Positions 25,320 through 33,341 of a stretch of DNA of 52,332 nt are shown here, piece after piece; positions within the stretch are counted from its first letter, which is position 1; each line of letters opens with the position of its first letter. Source of the DNA: Ruminococcaceae bacterium UBA1425 (GTDB lineage Bacteria > Bacillota > Clostridia > Oscillospirales > Acutalibacteraceae); assembly GCA_002329365.1 (NCBI GenBank), contig DCUB01000005.1, positions 1-52,332 of the forward strand, read 5' to 3'. The translations under genes and the position numbers were made by a program. The notes under the pieces are model-generated. The model worked only from the letters and a program-made list of their open reading frames with translations. It made no database searches and was not told the DNA's origin.

Positions 25320-27434
25320 TTATTCTTCAAACAGTCCGTAGTACCTGCCCATCCAGTAGGGGTGAAGATACTGGCAGCCATCGTGCAGAAGAACTTCCCT
25401 TCCTCCGTCAGGCTCGAACGGGTTGCAGGCGAGCCTGCCCAGCGCGCGCTCGTCGGCGGGAAGCGGCTCCATAAGCTGCGGACCGCCGCCAAAAGCTTCC
25501 TGACCGCAGCTCCATTTGAGCTTTCTTCTGTTGCTGTTTTTAACCTTGTAATCAAACATGTCGAGCGGCAGCTCCTGAAGCGAGCGCACGGCGTTTTCAA
25601 TGTCGCAGAAATCGCCCGTCAGGGCTCCGTAAATGATGTTCCACATCGGTGTGCGCTCTATCCTCTGCGACTGCCAGAAGTGGCGAAGCCCGAGAAGGTA
25701 TAGCTGACGAAGCTCGGGATCGTTCTCGTAACGGAGCAGGGGAACGGTTGCAAGGAAGCCGAGCTGGTCGTCGATGTGGCAGACGTGACAGTCGTTAACC
25801 TTATGCTGCACGCAGTTGAACGCGTAGCCGTGTTTTGTTACAAACCGCTCGTATACGGCGCGGTACTTTTCGTCGCCGGTGACATGGTATGTCGTTAAAA
25901 GGAACGATAAAAACTCAAGCGAGTTGACGCCGCGCTCCCAGACAAGGCGGGCGTTGTAATTAATGTCGTCGGGATTCCAGTTAGCCCATGTGGTGGGCAG
26001 CCCGTCGACGTCGCAGAGATAGCCGTCGTGTGAAAGTATGTGGTCGATTATCTTACTGCAAGCTGCTGCTATCCCGACCTTTTCCTCATCATCAGCGCAA
26101 AGGTCGTAGTAGTATGAATAGGCATAGAAGTGGCCGGTCATTTCGTCGCTTGAGGTTTCGCCCTTCCACTCAAGCTCGCCGGTTTCGTCCTTAGCTGGGT
26201 GCCATTCGATGTGCCCGTTGCCGTAGCCTTCCTCGCCGGGACGGCGGATTGCCCTTGCCGTAAAGCCCTCGATTCCCGTTATGGTTGTAAGCTTTAGCAT
26301 AGCCTTTAAGGAGGCGCGGGCAAGCGAAAGAGCCTCCTCGCTGCCCGTCACGGCGTAGCGGAAGCTTTGCGCTACGACGAAATGCGCTGTTCTCAAGCCG
26401 TCGTTGTCGCTTATTTCGACGGCACCGCTTGAATAGTCGAGCGGATCAGAAAGCCGTCTTGAGCTTACGAAGCCCTCGCGTATGTTGTATTTTTCCGCGT
26501 TTTTTCCGTAAATATCAGCCTTTTGCTCAAGAGTCATGTACCTGACTTCGATAACGCTCAGGCCCTCCGCAGTGCCGACGCAGATAACGGTTCCGTCGGC
26601 GGAAGCCGCAATGGACGTGACCTCGTTGCTGGGCAGCCAGCGTTTTCCCGAAAGATAGCTTTCGTTTACTCCGCTTTGAATAATCAGACCGTCGGCAGTG
26701 CCGAAATATCGCGTGCCGTCGGCGCCAAGAACAATTTTCCTGATGTCACCCTCAGGCAGATATTCTGTGTTTTCCCACGTTCTCCAGCGGCTTTTCGCGT
26801 CGTAAAGGCAGACGCCCTCGTCGGTGCCTATCCATACATGCCCCCACTTGTCGGCGGCAAGCGTGTTGATGTAATTTGTCGGCTTGTCTGAATTATATGT
26901 GGAAATTCCGGCAAAGCGCGGACGCTTTCCGTGGAGCGAAAGCAGCAGAAGGTCGTTTACAATATACATCTGAGCGCTGCCGAAAGCAGCCATGCAGGTG
27001 CAGCAGCCGCCTTCGATTTCGTCGGAATAAAGAACGAATTTACCGTCAACGCGCCTGTAAAGCGACTTGTTCGTCAGCATCCAGAGCGTACCGTCGCCGT
27101 CGTAATCCATCTGCACAACAGGATGTCCGAAGCTCCCCGCAAACGTCGCTTTTCCGTCAACAACGGAATAAAGCTTTTCGCCGCACGCCGCGAAAACAAC
27201 GCCGTCGCTGTCGCAGAACAGCATATAAAAAGCGCCTGCTTCGCCCGTATCAACGGTGCGGAAAGCTTTTCCGTCGTAAACCGCGAGCCCGTTTTCCGTT
27301 CCCGCGTATATCCTGCCGCCGTTGTCGATTGCAAGGCACAAAATCTGCAAACCGGGAAGCCCGTCGGAAAGCCCGAAAAAGCGCCGCGTGCGCTGCGGAA
27401 AGGGTTTTACCAAAATACAGCTGCGTTTTGCCAT
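25320..27434 (-). CDS. Fusion of regulator-type beta-propeller and (alpha/alpha)6 glycosidase-like domain
   Basis: The product is 704 residues from the ATG at 27434, which has AGGAGG six bases upstream; a longer open frame to 27536 would run into the upstream gene. Residues 1 to about 298 contain propeller blades of the two-component-regulator type (LSDGLPGLQILCLAIDNGGR then IYAGTENGLAVYDG, VWIGTDEGVCLYD, RYFGTADGLI). Residues 300-704 look like a helical six-hairpin domain (RYAVTGSEEALSLARASLKA, GHFYAYSYYYDL, LEFLSFLLTTYHVTGDEKYR, HFWQSQR). No signal peptide or membrane helix is seen, so it is cytosolic. Enzyme activity is not established. It lies between a membrane-protein gene and egsA. Confidence 0.7.
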   Translation of the reverse strand: MAKRSCILVKPFPQRTRRFFGLSDGLPGLQILCLAIDNGGRIYAGTENGLAVYDGKAFRTVDTGEAGAFYMLFCDSDGVVFAACGEKLYSVVDGKATFAGSFGHPVVQMDYDGDGTLWMLTNKSLYRRVDGKFVLYSDEIEGGCCTCMAAFGSAQMYIVNDLLLLSLHGKRPRFAGISTYNSDKPTNYINTLAADKWGHVWIGTDEGVCLYDAKSRWRTWENTEYLPEGDIRKIVLGADGTRYFGTADGLIIQSGVNESYLSGKRWLPSNEVTSIAASADGTVICVGTAEGLSVIEVRYMTLEQKADIYGKNAEKYNIREGFVSSRRLSDPLDYSSGAVEISDNDGLRTAHFVVAQSFRYAVTGSEEALSLARASLKAMLKLTTITGIEGFTARAIRRPGEEGYGNGHIEWHPAKDETGELEWKGETSSDEMTGHFYAYSYYYDLCADDEEKVGIAAACSKIIDHILSHDGYLCDVDGLPTTWANWNPDDINYNARLVWERGVNSLEFLSFLLTTYHVTGDEKYRAVYERFVTKHGYAFNCVQHKVNDCHVCHIDDQLGFLATVPLLRYENDPELRQLYLLGLRHFWQSQRIERTPMWNIIYGALTGDFCDIENAVRSLQELPLDMFDYKVKNSNRRKLKWSCGQEAFGGGPQLMEPLPADERALGRLACNPFEPDGGREVLLHDGCQYLHPYWMGRYYGLFEE

Positions 27435-27447
27435 ATTAAGCCTCCTG

Positions 27448-28014
27448 TTAAAAGATATACTCTCTGAAAACAAAGACGGCAAGCGCGATATTGATGATAA
27501 GCGTAATTCCGTATTTTTCAAGGTATGAGCCGGCAAAAATAATTACGGAGGGGATAAACAAAACTATTTTTGCAAATGCACCCGCCTTGCTTCCGGAGGA
27601 ATAAAGCGTTTTCCACATGTGCTGAGTGTCCTCGTAATAGGGGAACAGGTTGCACATAAAAGAGCCGCCGAACCAGAAGAAAAAGCAATATACAAAAAAC
27701 ATCGGTATCTTTGAGCCTGAAAAAAAGTCGTAAAAGCCGACGCCCAGAATACCGAGCGTGGACAGCGAGCAGAAATACCCCGCCGCCCCTATGAGGAAAT
27801 TAACAAGACCGGGCAGCAGGCAGATAAGAAAGCTCATAATATACCCCTGTGGGGGCAGAACCGCGACATGACCGCTAAGCTCGTTGCGCGAAATATATTT
27901 GTCGGCGGCGTAGATGTTGACGCCGAGCAAACGGCAGACGACATGCTCAAGAAAGCCCTTTGAAAAGCTGCCGGGAAAGGTGACGTACTTTGAGATTACA
28001 TAAACTGCTTTCAT
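27448..28014 (-). CDS. Multi-pass membrane protein of unknown function
   Basis: The 188-residue protein has about four hydrophobic helices (GYIMSFLICLLPGLVNFLIG, YFCSLSTLGILGVGFYDFF, PMFFVYCFFFWFGGSFM, KYGITLIINIALAVFVF) and a soluble N terminus (MKAVYVISKYVTFPGSF...). I do not recognise a family. It overlaps the TPR gene's stop by four bases (ATGA), which implies translational coupling and probably a joint function in the membrane. The propeller fusion gene starts 13 bp after its stop. Confidence 0.72.
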   Translation of the reverse strand: MKAVYVISKYVTFPGSFSKGFLEHVVCRLLGVNIYAADKYISRNELSGHVAVLPPQGYIMSFLICLLPGLVNFLIGAAGYFCSLSTLGILGVGFYDFFSGSKIPMFFVYCFFFWFGGSFMCNLFPYYEDTQHMWKTLYSSGSKAGAFAKIVLFIPSVIIFAGSYLEKYGITLIINIALAVFVFREYIF

Positions 28015-29528
28015 ACCGGGTCTCCCGTCCCCTCAAGATAAATTTTTTCAATGGTGGTTTCGCCCGATTGAAGCTTTTGAAGGCTCTCTGAAAGCTGTAT
28101 GCCGTAGCCGGCAAGCAGACTGCACACCTCGTCGAACTTTTCGGTGTTGCCTGTTTTGAGCGCGCAGGCGCACAGCGTTTCGGCATATTCGACGGTTAAG
28201 GTCGACTCGTCGTAATTCTCTATAAGAATCTTTTCGGCGTCTTCAAAATTTCCCTGAAGCATAAGCACAATAGCGCGCTGCCGCTCAATTTCGGGCGTTG
28301 TGTCGATTATTTTCATGGCCTTTTCATAAACGGTAAGCGCGCCATTGTAATTTCCGTCCATGCGGAGAATCGACATTGAGTAGGCTATGGCAGACGAATC
28401 GGTGGGGTCGATTTTGAGAATATTGTTGCATATGCTTAAAGCTTTTGCAAAGTCGCCGCTTTGCTTGTAAAGCGAGACAGCGTCGGAGGCGTAAAGCCAG
28501 AATGCCTCGGGCTTTTCGGCTATAATGCTGTCCATAAGCCGGAGCGCGACGTCCATATCCTCGCCCGTTTCTTTGGCGGCAAGGAATCTGTAGTAAATGA
28601 CTAAATAATCGGGTATATCGTTTTCGGAAACTATCTTGTCGATAACCGTCATAAGCCCGCCGTAGGTGGCCTCGCCTTCCTCGCCGACAGCGCTGTAATA
28701 CCCGTCGAAGCCGTTGTTCATCAACTCGGCGGCCTTTGCTATTTCATCGTATTCCTTTTTTATTCCGGCAAGCTTTGACGGAACATTTTCGCCGAAATAC
28801 TTTTCAATGTACTGCCCCGTCTGATATGGCCCGTTAAGCCTGTTGATGGCGATAAACTGATTTACAAGCGTTTTGTTGCCGCTTGAAAAAAGCGAATAAC
28901 CCGTCGGCAGACTTGCCGAAAACGGCATGTTCAGATTGCTGACAAATGAATATGCCTCGTCATAATATTCGTAGCACTTTTTAAGGTCGCCGCTCTGAAG
29001 CGCACTGTTTCCTTTTATTACATTGACGACAATCGGAAAATTCGCCGCGGCAATAATAAGGCCGGCAACAGAGATGAACACCGCTACGACAAACAGGAAT
29101 ATGGCGTTTGACGAAAACGGGTACTTTTTGATTATCGCCTCGCACTCTGCGCAGAGCGTGACGTCATAGTTTTCAACGGTTACAAGGTTTCCATAGATTA
29201 TCGCCTCGCACTCTGCGCAGAGCGTGACGTGTTCCGGCACCTCGCGCTCGCAGCGGGCGCAGTAAAACTTTTCGCCCTCGTCCTCGTCGTCCGCGCCATC
29301 CGCGTACGTTTCAATGTCGGGAAGCTCCTGAATCAGTATGTCGGCAGCCATATTAGGCTGAGTATCGGCTTCAAAGAGTGCCGCGTCACCGCTGACATCT
29401 TCGGCTTCCGGCGCGCCTGTGTTGTCGGCCGGCGTATCTTCCGGCATCGTCGCGGCGGATTGTTCGTCAGCCCGCGCTTCGCCGCTTTCGGAACCGATGC
29501 CCGGAATTTTATTGTTTTCCTCGTTCAT
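28011..29528 (-). CDS. Zinc-ribbon, single-TM, TPR-repeat protein
   Basis: The 505-residue protein has an acidic low-complexity N terminus (1-87), three CxxC knuckles (Cys90/93, Cys104/107, Cys126/129), a membrane helix (141-163) and an outside domain with tetratricopeptide-like helices (KALSICNNILKIDPTDSSAIAYSMS..., GALTVYEKAMKIIDTTPEIERQRAIVLMLQ). The second and third knuckles are the exact duplicate VTLCAECEAII (101-111, 123-133), encoded by a 35-bp direct repeat. A normal zinc ribbon needs two knuckles, so one is surplus. The architecture suggests a membrane scaffold or sensor. The next gene, a membrane protein, overlaps it by four bases. Confidence 0.78.
   Translation of the reverse strand: MNEENNKIPGIGSESGEARADEQSAATMPEDTPADNTGAPEAEDVSGDAALFEADTQPNMAADILIQELPDIETYADGADDEDEGEKFYCARCEREVPEHVTLCAECEAIIYGNLVTVENYDVTLCAECEAIIKKYPFSSNAIFLFVVAVFISVAGLIIAAANFPIVVNVIKGNSALQSGDLKKCYEYYDEAYSFVSNLNMPFSASLPTGYSLFSSGNKTLVNQFIAINRLNGPYQTGQYIEKYFGENVPSKLAGIKKEYDEIAKAAELMNNGFDGYYSAVGEEGEATYGGLMTVIDKIVSENDIPDYLVIYYRFLAAKETGEDMDVALRLMDSIIAEKPEAFWLYASDAVSLYKQSGDFAKALSICNNILKIDPTDSSAIAYSMSILRMDGNYNGALTVYEKAMKIIDTTPEIERQRAIVLMLQGNFEDAEKILIENYDESTLTVEYAETLCACALKTGNTEKFDEVCSLLAGYGIQLSESLQKLQSGETTIEKIYLEGTGDPV
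29130..29230. repeat. 35-bp exact direct repeat inside the TPR gene
   Basis: Copies at 29130-29164 and 29196-29230 begin GATTATCGCCTCGCACTCTG and are identical over 35 bases, offset by 66 bp (22 codons). The intervening 31 bp is not repeated. The duplication keeps the frame and adds one CxxC zinc knuckle. Confidence 0.93.
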
Positions 29529-29572
29529 CTCGCTTACCGGTTGTCCTTTCGTATTTATAGACTGTTTAAAAA

Positions 29573-30610
29573 TCAGTCAAAGTAAACGGTTTTGCCTGTT
29601 CTTGCGGACTCATACACGGCGTTTACAATGCGGACGCTCTTTATTGCCTCCATCGGCAGAATCTGGGGGTCGCAGTCGTTTTTGACGGCGCTTATCATGT
29701 TTTCGACCATCGAGGCATGACCTGTGCAAAGGGTGGGGTCGAGAGCGGCGGCGGAGCCGTTGCCCGCGTATTTCGAAAGAACTTCCGCTTCCTCGCCCTC
29801 GGGCGCGTCCATGAATTTCCAAAGCTCGATTTTGTCGGAATCTGCCTCAATGGAGCCCTTTGTGCCGTAAATCTTTATACCCGTGTTAAGCCCGGGATAC
29901 GCGCAGGTGGTGCTGACGAAGGTTGCGACGGCGCCGGACTTGAATTTGATGAGAGACGCGGTGAAATCCTCTGTTTCAATCCTGTGCCCGTAAATGCCTA
30001 TCTGCGACGTTACGCTTTCGACGTCGCCCATCAGCCACTGCATGAGGTCAACGGTGTGAACAGCCTGATTCATAAGCGAGCCGCCGCCGTCCATTTCCCA
30101 TGTGCCGCGCCAGCCGCCGTTATCGTAATATTCCTGCGTGCGGTACCACTTTACCTCGAAATCGCCGTAAATAACACTTCCGATTTTTCCGCTTTGTATT
30201 GCCTCGCGGATGGGCTTCATGTCAGCGTTGTTTCTGTTCTGATGTATAACGCCTGCCTTAAGGCCGGTGCGGACGCGCGCCTCCTCGATTTTCATTGCCG
30301 CTTCCACCGTTATGTCAATGGGCTTTTCGACAAGAACGTGCTTGCCCGCCTCCATTGCCTTTACGGCGAAATCCGCGTGCATTGCGCTCGGAAGACAGAT
30401 GCTGACAATGTCGATGTCGGGATTTTTCAGCATCTCGTCAAATTCAAGATAGGTCAATGTTCCGGGATACTCCCCGGCTATTTTGTCCAGCTTTTCCTGA
30501 ATAATGTCGCAGACGGCTATCAGCTCGGCGTCCTTCGCGTTTGCCGCCGCCTTGACGTGTGCTTTTCCTACACCGAGTCCCACTACCGCGTAACCGATTT
30601 TTTTGCTCAT
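29573..30610 (-). CDS. Gfo/Idh/MocA-family NAD(P)-dependent oxidoreductase
   Basis: The 345-residue enzyme has an N-terminal Rossmann fold (IGYAVVGLGVGKAHVKAA), DIVSICLPSAMHADFAVKAM, the catalytic-lysine motif VLVEKPIDIT, and the C-terminal motif GGGSLMNQAVHTVDLMQWLMG typical of inositol or sugar dehydrogenases in this superfamily (Asp/His in the HTVDL segment). Members oxidise or reduce cyclic polyols and sugars. A second, different member lies 5 bp upstream in the same operon, suggesting sequential redox steps. The ATG is preceded by GGAGGT. Substrate unknown. Confidence 0.92.
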   Translation of the reverse strand: MSKKIGYAVVGLGVGKAHVKAAANAKDAELIAVCDIIQEKLDKIAGEYPGTLTYLEFDEMLKNPDIDIVSICLPSAMHADFAVKAMEAGKHVLVEKPIDITVEAAMKIEEARVRTGLKAGVIHQNRNNADMKPIREAIQSGKIGSVIYGDFEVKWYRTQEYYDNGGWRGTWEMDGGGSLMNQAVHTVDLMQWLMGDVESVTSQIGIYGHRIETEDFTASLIKFKSGAVATFVSTTCAYPGLNTGIKIYGTKGSIEADSDKIELWKFMDAPEGEEAEVLSKYAGNGSAAALDPTLCTGHASMVENMISAVKNDCDPQILPMEAIKSVRIVNAVYESARTGKTVYFD

Positions 30611-30615
30611 GATAA

Positions 30616-31593
30616 TTACCTCCGATTATTTTTATTAAAATCAATATTCATAAGACCGCGCGCCTTGTCCGTTATGCCGAGCGTTTCATATGTATAGGTG
30701 TTGAACCTCGGCTCTAAAACGCCCTTAATCTGCCCGATAAAATCAAAAAGCTCATAATACATGTCGGGACGGCCGGCGGGGGAGTTTATCTCGCGCCGCG
30801 AGCCGTCACGCATTACGAGCGTAAGGTTTTTCGGGCGGGACATGCTGTCGATAAGTATGCAGCCCTTTTCCCCCTGTATCTGAGAGGGGAGAACGCTGTC
30901 CGATATTTTGGAATAAACGATGTCTGCAATTATGTCGGGATAGCCGAGCACAAGCGTTCCCTCGCCGTCGATGCTGCGCGGCAGGAACATGCAGCCGCCC
31001 GCAACGGTTTCAGGCGTGCCGAACAGCATAACCGCCATATGAACGCAGTAAACGCCTATGTCCATCAGCGCACCGTTGCAGAGCGCCGGGTTAAAGGCGT
31101 TTTCGACAATACCGTTTTTATACTTGTCATACCTCGACGAATACTGGCAGTAGGAAAGCGTGGCGCGCCTTACGGGTCCTATCTCGCCAAGCAGACTGCG
31201 AAGCGTGGCTGTCGCCGGCATATGGGCGGGCATCATGGCTTCCATCATCACACAGCCGCTTTTTCCGGCGACTTTTTGCATCCGCGCGAAGGCGTCGGCA
31301 GAAGGAGCCGCCGGCTTTTCGACAAGGACGTGCTTGCCGGAATTGAGAAGTGCCGTTGTCTGCTCCTCGTGGCAGATGTTAGGCGAAGCGATATAGACAA
31401 AATCAATATTTTTGTCGGAGCATAAATCGTCGAGGGACGTAAATGTTTTTTTCGCGCCGTGCTTTGCGGCGTATTCCCCGGCGGTGCTTTGGCTCCTTGA
31501 ATAAACGCCGTACAGGCAAAGCTCATCGAAGCACCTTGACGCCTCGATGAACCAGTCCGCAACAAAATTGCGCCCTACTACAGCAAAATTCAT
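30616..31593 (-). CDS. Gfo/Idh/MocA-family oxidoreductase, second copy
   Basis: The 325-residue protein is a divergent relative of its downstream neighbour: MNFAVVGRNFVADWFIEAS (loose Rossmann Gly motif), DFVYIASPNICHEEQ, HVLVEKPAAPSADAFARMQ and NGALMDIGVYCVHMAVMLFG. The ATG at 31593 has AAAGGA eight bases upstream; ten extra upstream codons are open but lack a ribosome binding site. It lies 1 bp from mntP and 5 bp from the next Gfo/Idh/MocA gene, so it is tightly operonic. The family is clear, the substrate is not. Confidence 0.9.
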   Translation of the reverse strand: MNFAVVGRNFVADWFIEASRCFDELCLYGVYSRSQSTAGEYAAKHGAKKTFTSLDDLCSDKNIDFVYIASPNICHEEQTTALLNSGKHVLVEKPAAPSADAFARMQKVAGKSGCVMMEAMMPAHMPATATLRSLLGEIGPVRRATLSYCQYSSRYDKYKNGIVENAFNPALCNGALMDIGVYCVHMAVMLFGTPETVAGGCMFLPRSIDGEGTLVLGYPDIIADIVYSKISDSVLPSQIQGEKGCILIDSMSRPKNLTLVMRDGSRREINSPAGRPDMYYELFDFIGQIKGVLEPRFNTYTYETLGITDKARGLMNIDFNKNNRR

Positions 31594-31594
31594 T

Positions 31595-32164
31595 TTACGT
31601 TCCTTTCGAGATATGCTCAACAAGAATTTTTAACCCCATAATAACGAGGATAATACCGCCCGCAAGCTCGGCCTTTGACTTGTATTTGCAGCCGAATACG
31701 TTTCCGACCTTTACGCCGACCGCAGAGAGGATAAAAGTTGTCGCGCCAATCATAGCCACCGCGTAATATATTTGCGGTACTTCGATAAGAAAAGCGAACA
31801 TGACGCCCGTTGCAAGAGCGTCGATGCTTGTCGCGACAGCGAGAACGAGCATTTCCTTTACCCTGACGGTGGCGGAGCCTATGACGCACTCCTTGTCGAA
31901 CGCCTCCTTAATCATCTTGCCGCCTATAACGGCGAGCATGACGAAGGCAATCCAGTGGTCGAACGACGTTATCTTATCTTCAAACTGGACGCCGACAAAA
32001 AAGCCGACAAGAGGCATCAGCGCCTGAAAACCTCCGAAATAGAGTGCCGCCGTAAAAGCGGTTTTCAGGCTCATTTTTTTAAGAGCCAGACCCTTACATA
32101 CGGACACCGCGAACGCGTCCATCGAAAGCCCCACGGCGATTATAAAAAGAGAGGAAAGACTCAT
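31595..32164 (-). CDS. mntP: Manganese efflux pump MntP
   Basis: The 189-residue, six-helix inner-membrane protein of the MntP (DUF204) family exports Mn(II). Conserved acidic residues lie in FIIAVGLSMDAFAVSVCKGL (Asp16) and in VATSIDALATGVMFAF, the pseudo-symmetric second half. In many bacteria mntP is under a manganese riboswitch or MntR; no such leader is visible here, because the gene is internal to an operon (18 bp after the PTS-IIC-like gene, 1 bp before a dehydrogenase gene). A DtxR/MntR-type regulator is encoded at 11.7 kb. Confidence 0.93.
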   Translation of the reverse strand: MSLSSLFIIAVGLSMDAFAVSVCKGLALKKMSLKTAFTAALYFGGFQALMPLVGFFVGVQFEDKITSFDHWIAFVMLAVIGGKMIKEAFDKECVIGSATVRVKEMLVLAVATSIDALATGVMFAFLIEVPQIYYAVAMIGATTFILSAVGVKVGNVFGCKYKSKAELAGGIILVIMGLKILVEHISKGT

Positions 32165-32182
32165 TTATAGCTCCCGGATTGA

Positions 32183-33274
32183 TTATTTAAGGTCTAACAG
32201 GAGGTCGTTTTTCTTTATAAGCCCGCGGCGGCGCATAGGCTCCGATATCGCCAGCGTAAGGAGCGCGGGCGCAATGAAGTACATGGCGATTATTTCAACA
32301 AGTATAACTGTTTTGTTTACGCCTGCCTCGGACATTGTCTGAAAGGTCATTATAGGACCGACAAGGCCTGAGGTGCCCATTCCCGCGCCTGTCGAGTTGC
32401 ACATCATTCCGAGAACCTTTGACGATATGGGACCGAGTATCGCGCTCGCAACTATGGGAGGTATCCAGACAATCGGTTTTTTGACTATATTCGGCATTTG
32501 AAGCATAGATGTGCCGAGCCCCTGAGCTATAAGTCCTCCGAATCTGTTTTCGCGGTAGCTCATAACGGCGAAGCCTACCATCTGTGTGCAGCAGCCCACG
32601 ACAGAGGCACCGGCGGCAATGCCGGAAAGCCCGAGTATGACACCTATGGCGGCGGAGCTTATGGGGAGCGTGAGCGCAATGCCCATCAGCGTGGATACAA
32701 CTATTCCCATAAGCACGGGCTGCTGAAGCGTACCCCAGTTGATAAGATTTCCGAGAGAGGTCATAAGCTGCGATATCGGCGGACCGACAAGCAGCCCGAC
32801 CGTTGAACCGACCGCAATCGTCGTAATGGGTGTAAGCAGGATATCAAGCTTTGTTTTTCCGGAAACAAGGTGCCCTAATTCAACGGCGGCATAAGCTGCA
32901 ATAAAGGCTCCGAGAGGCTCGCCGGGACCGACAAAGTTTATAGCTCCGTCGACAATCACGGTGCCGGCGATAATCTTTGAGGCGAACGCTCCGACCATTC
33001 CGGCGGCCGCCGCCGAAATCGTGACGAGAGGAGCGCGCTTGAATTTGTAAGCAACGCCGACACCTATGCCGGCGCCCGTAAGGCATTTGGCGATTGACGA
33101 CGCGTTTGCAATAAATACGCCTAAGATGCCGTCAAAAAGCGTACCGACTTGCGCAAGTATTGTTCCGACTATGAGAGTCGAGAACAACCCGAGAGCCATG
33201 CCCGAAAGACCGTCAATGAAAATGTGGTTAAGGAAACCCTTTATTGATGCCGAAAACCCCTTTGACCCGCTCAT
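32183..33274 (-). CDS. PTS_EIIC_2-type membrane transporter subunit
   Basis: The 363-residue, roughly ten-helix membrane protein resembles the PTS sugar transporter IIC family PF13303 (GVGVAYKFKRAPLVTISAAA, GEPLGAFIAAYAAVELG, SNPM-like GMCNSTGAGMGTSGLVGP). No EIIA or EIIB domain is fused or encoded nearby, so phosphotransferase activity is doubtful and a stand-alone carrier is possible. ATG at 33274 follows TAGGAG by eleven bases; an earlier start at 33310 is open but unsupported. It is followed by mntP and preceded by the degenerate kinase gene (67 bp). Confidence 0.82.
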   Translation of the reverse strand: MSGSKGFSASIKGFLNHIFIDGLSGMALGLFSTLIVGTILAQVGTLFDGILGVFIANASSIAKCLTGAGIGVGVAYKFKRAPLVTISAAAAGMVGAFASKIIAGTVIVDGAINFVGPGEPLGAFIAAYAAVELGHLVSGKTKLDILLTPITTIAVGSTVGLLVGPPISQLMTSLGNLINWGTLQQPVLMGIVVSTLMGIALTLPISSAAIGVILGLSGIAAGASVVGCCTQMVGFAVMSYRENRFGGLIAQGLGTSMLQMPNIVKKPIVWIPPIVASAILGPISSKVLGMMCNSTGAGMGTSGLVGPIMTFQTMSEAGVNKTVILVEIIAMYFIAPALLTLAISEPMRRRGLIKKNDLLLDLK

Positions 33275-33341
33275 TTTTACACACACTCCTAACATCAGGC
33301 AACACCACACAATTAGCGGCTAAAGCCTTTGTTGCCTTGCT

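Noticed and set aside
26876..27467. Two long open frames antisense to the propeller fusion gene
   Set aside because: Compositionally odd, overlapping each other, and opposite a well-supported gene.
27435..27536. 34-residue N-terminal extension of the propeller fusion
   Set aside because: It overlaps the upstream membrane-protein gene out of frame, and AGGAGG favours ATG 27434.
29717..30697. 326-codon open frame antisense to a Gfo/Idh/MocA gene
   Set aside because: A shadow frame produced by codon bias; no ribosome binding site and no recognisable domain.
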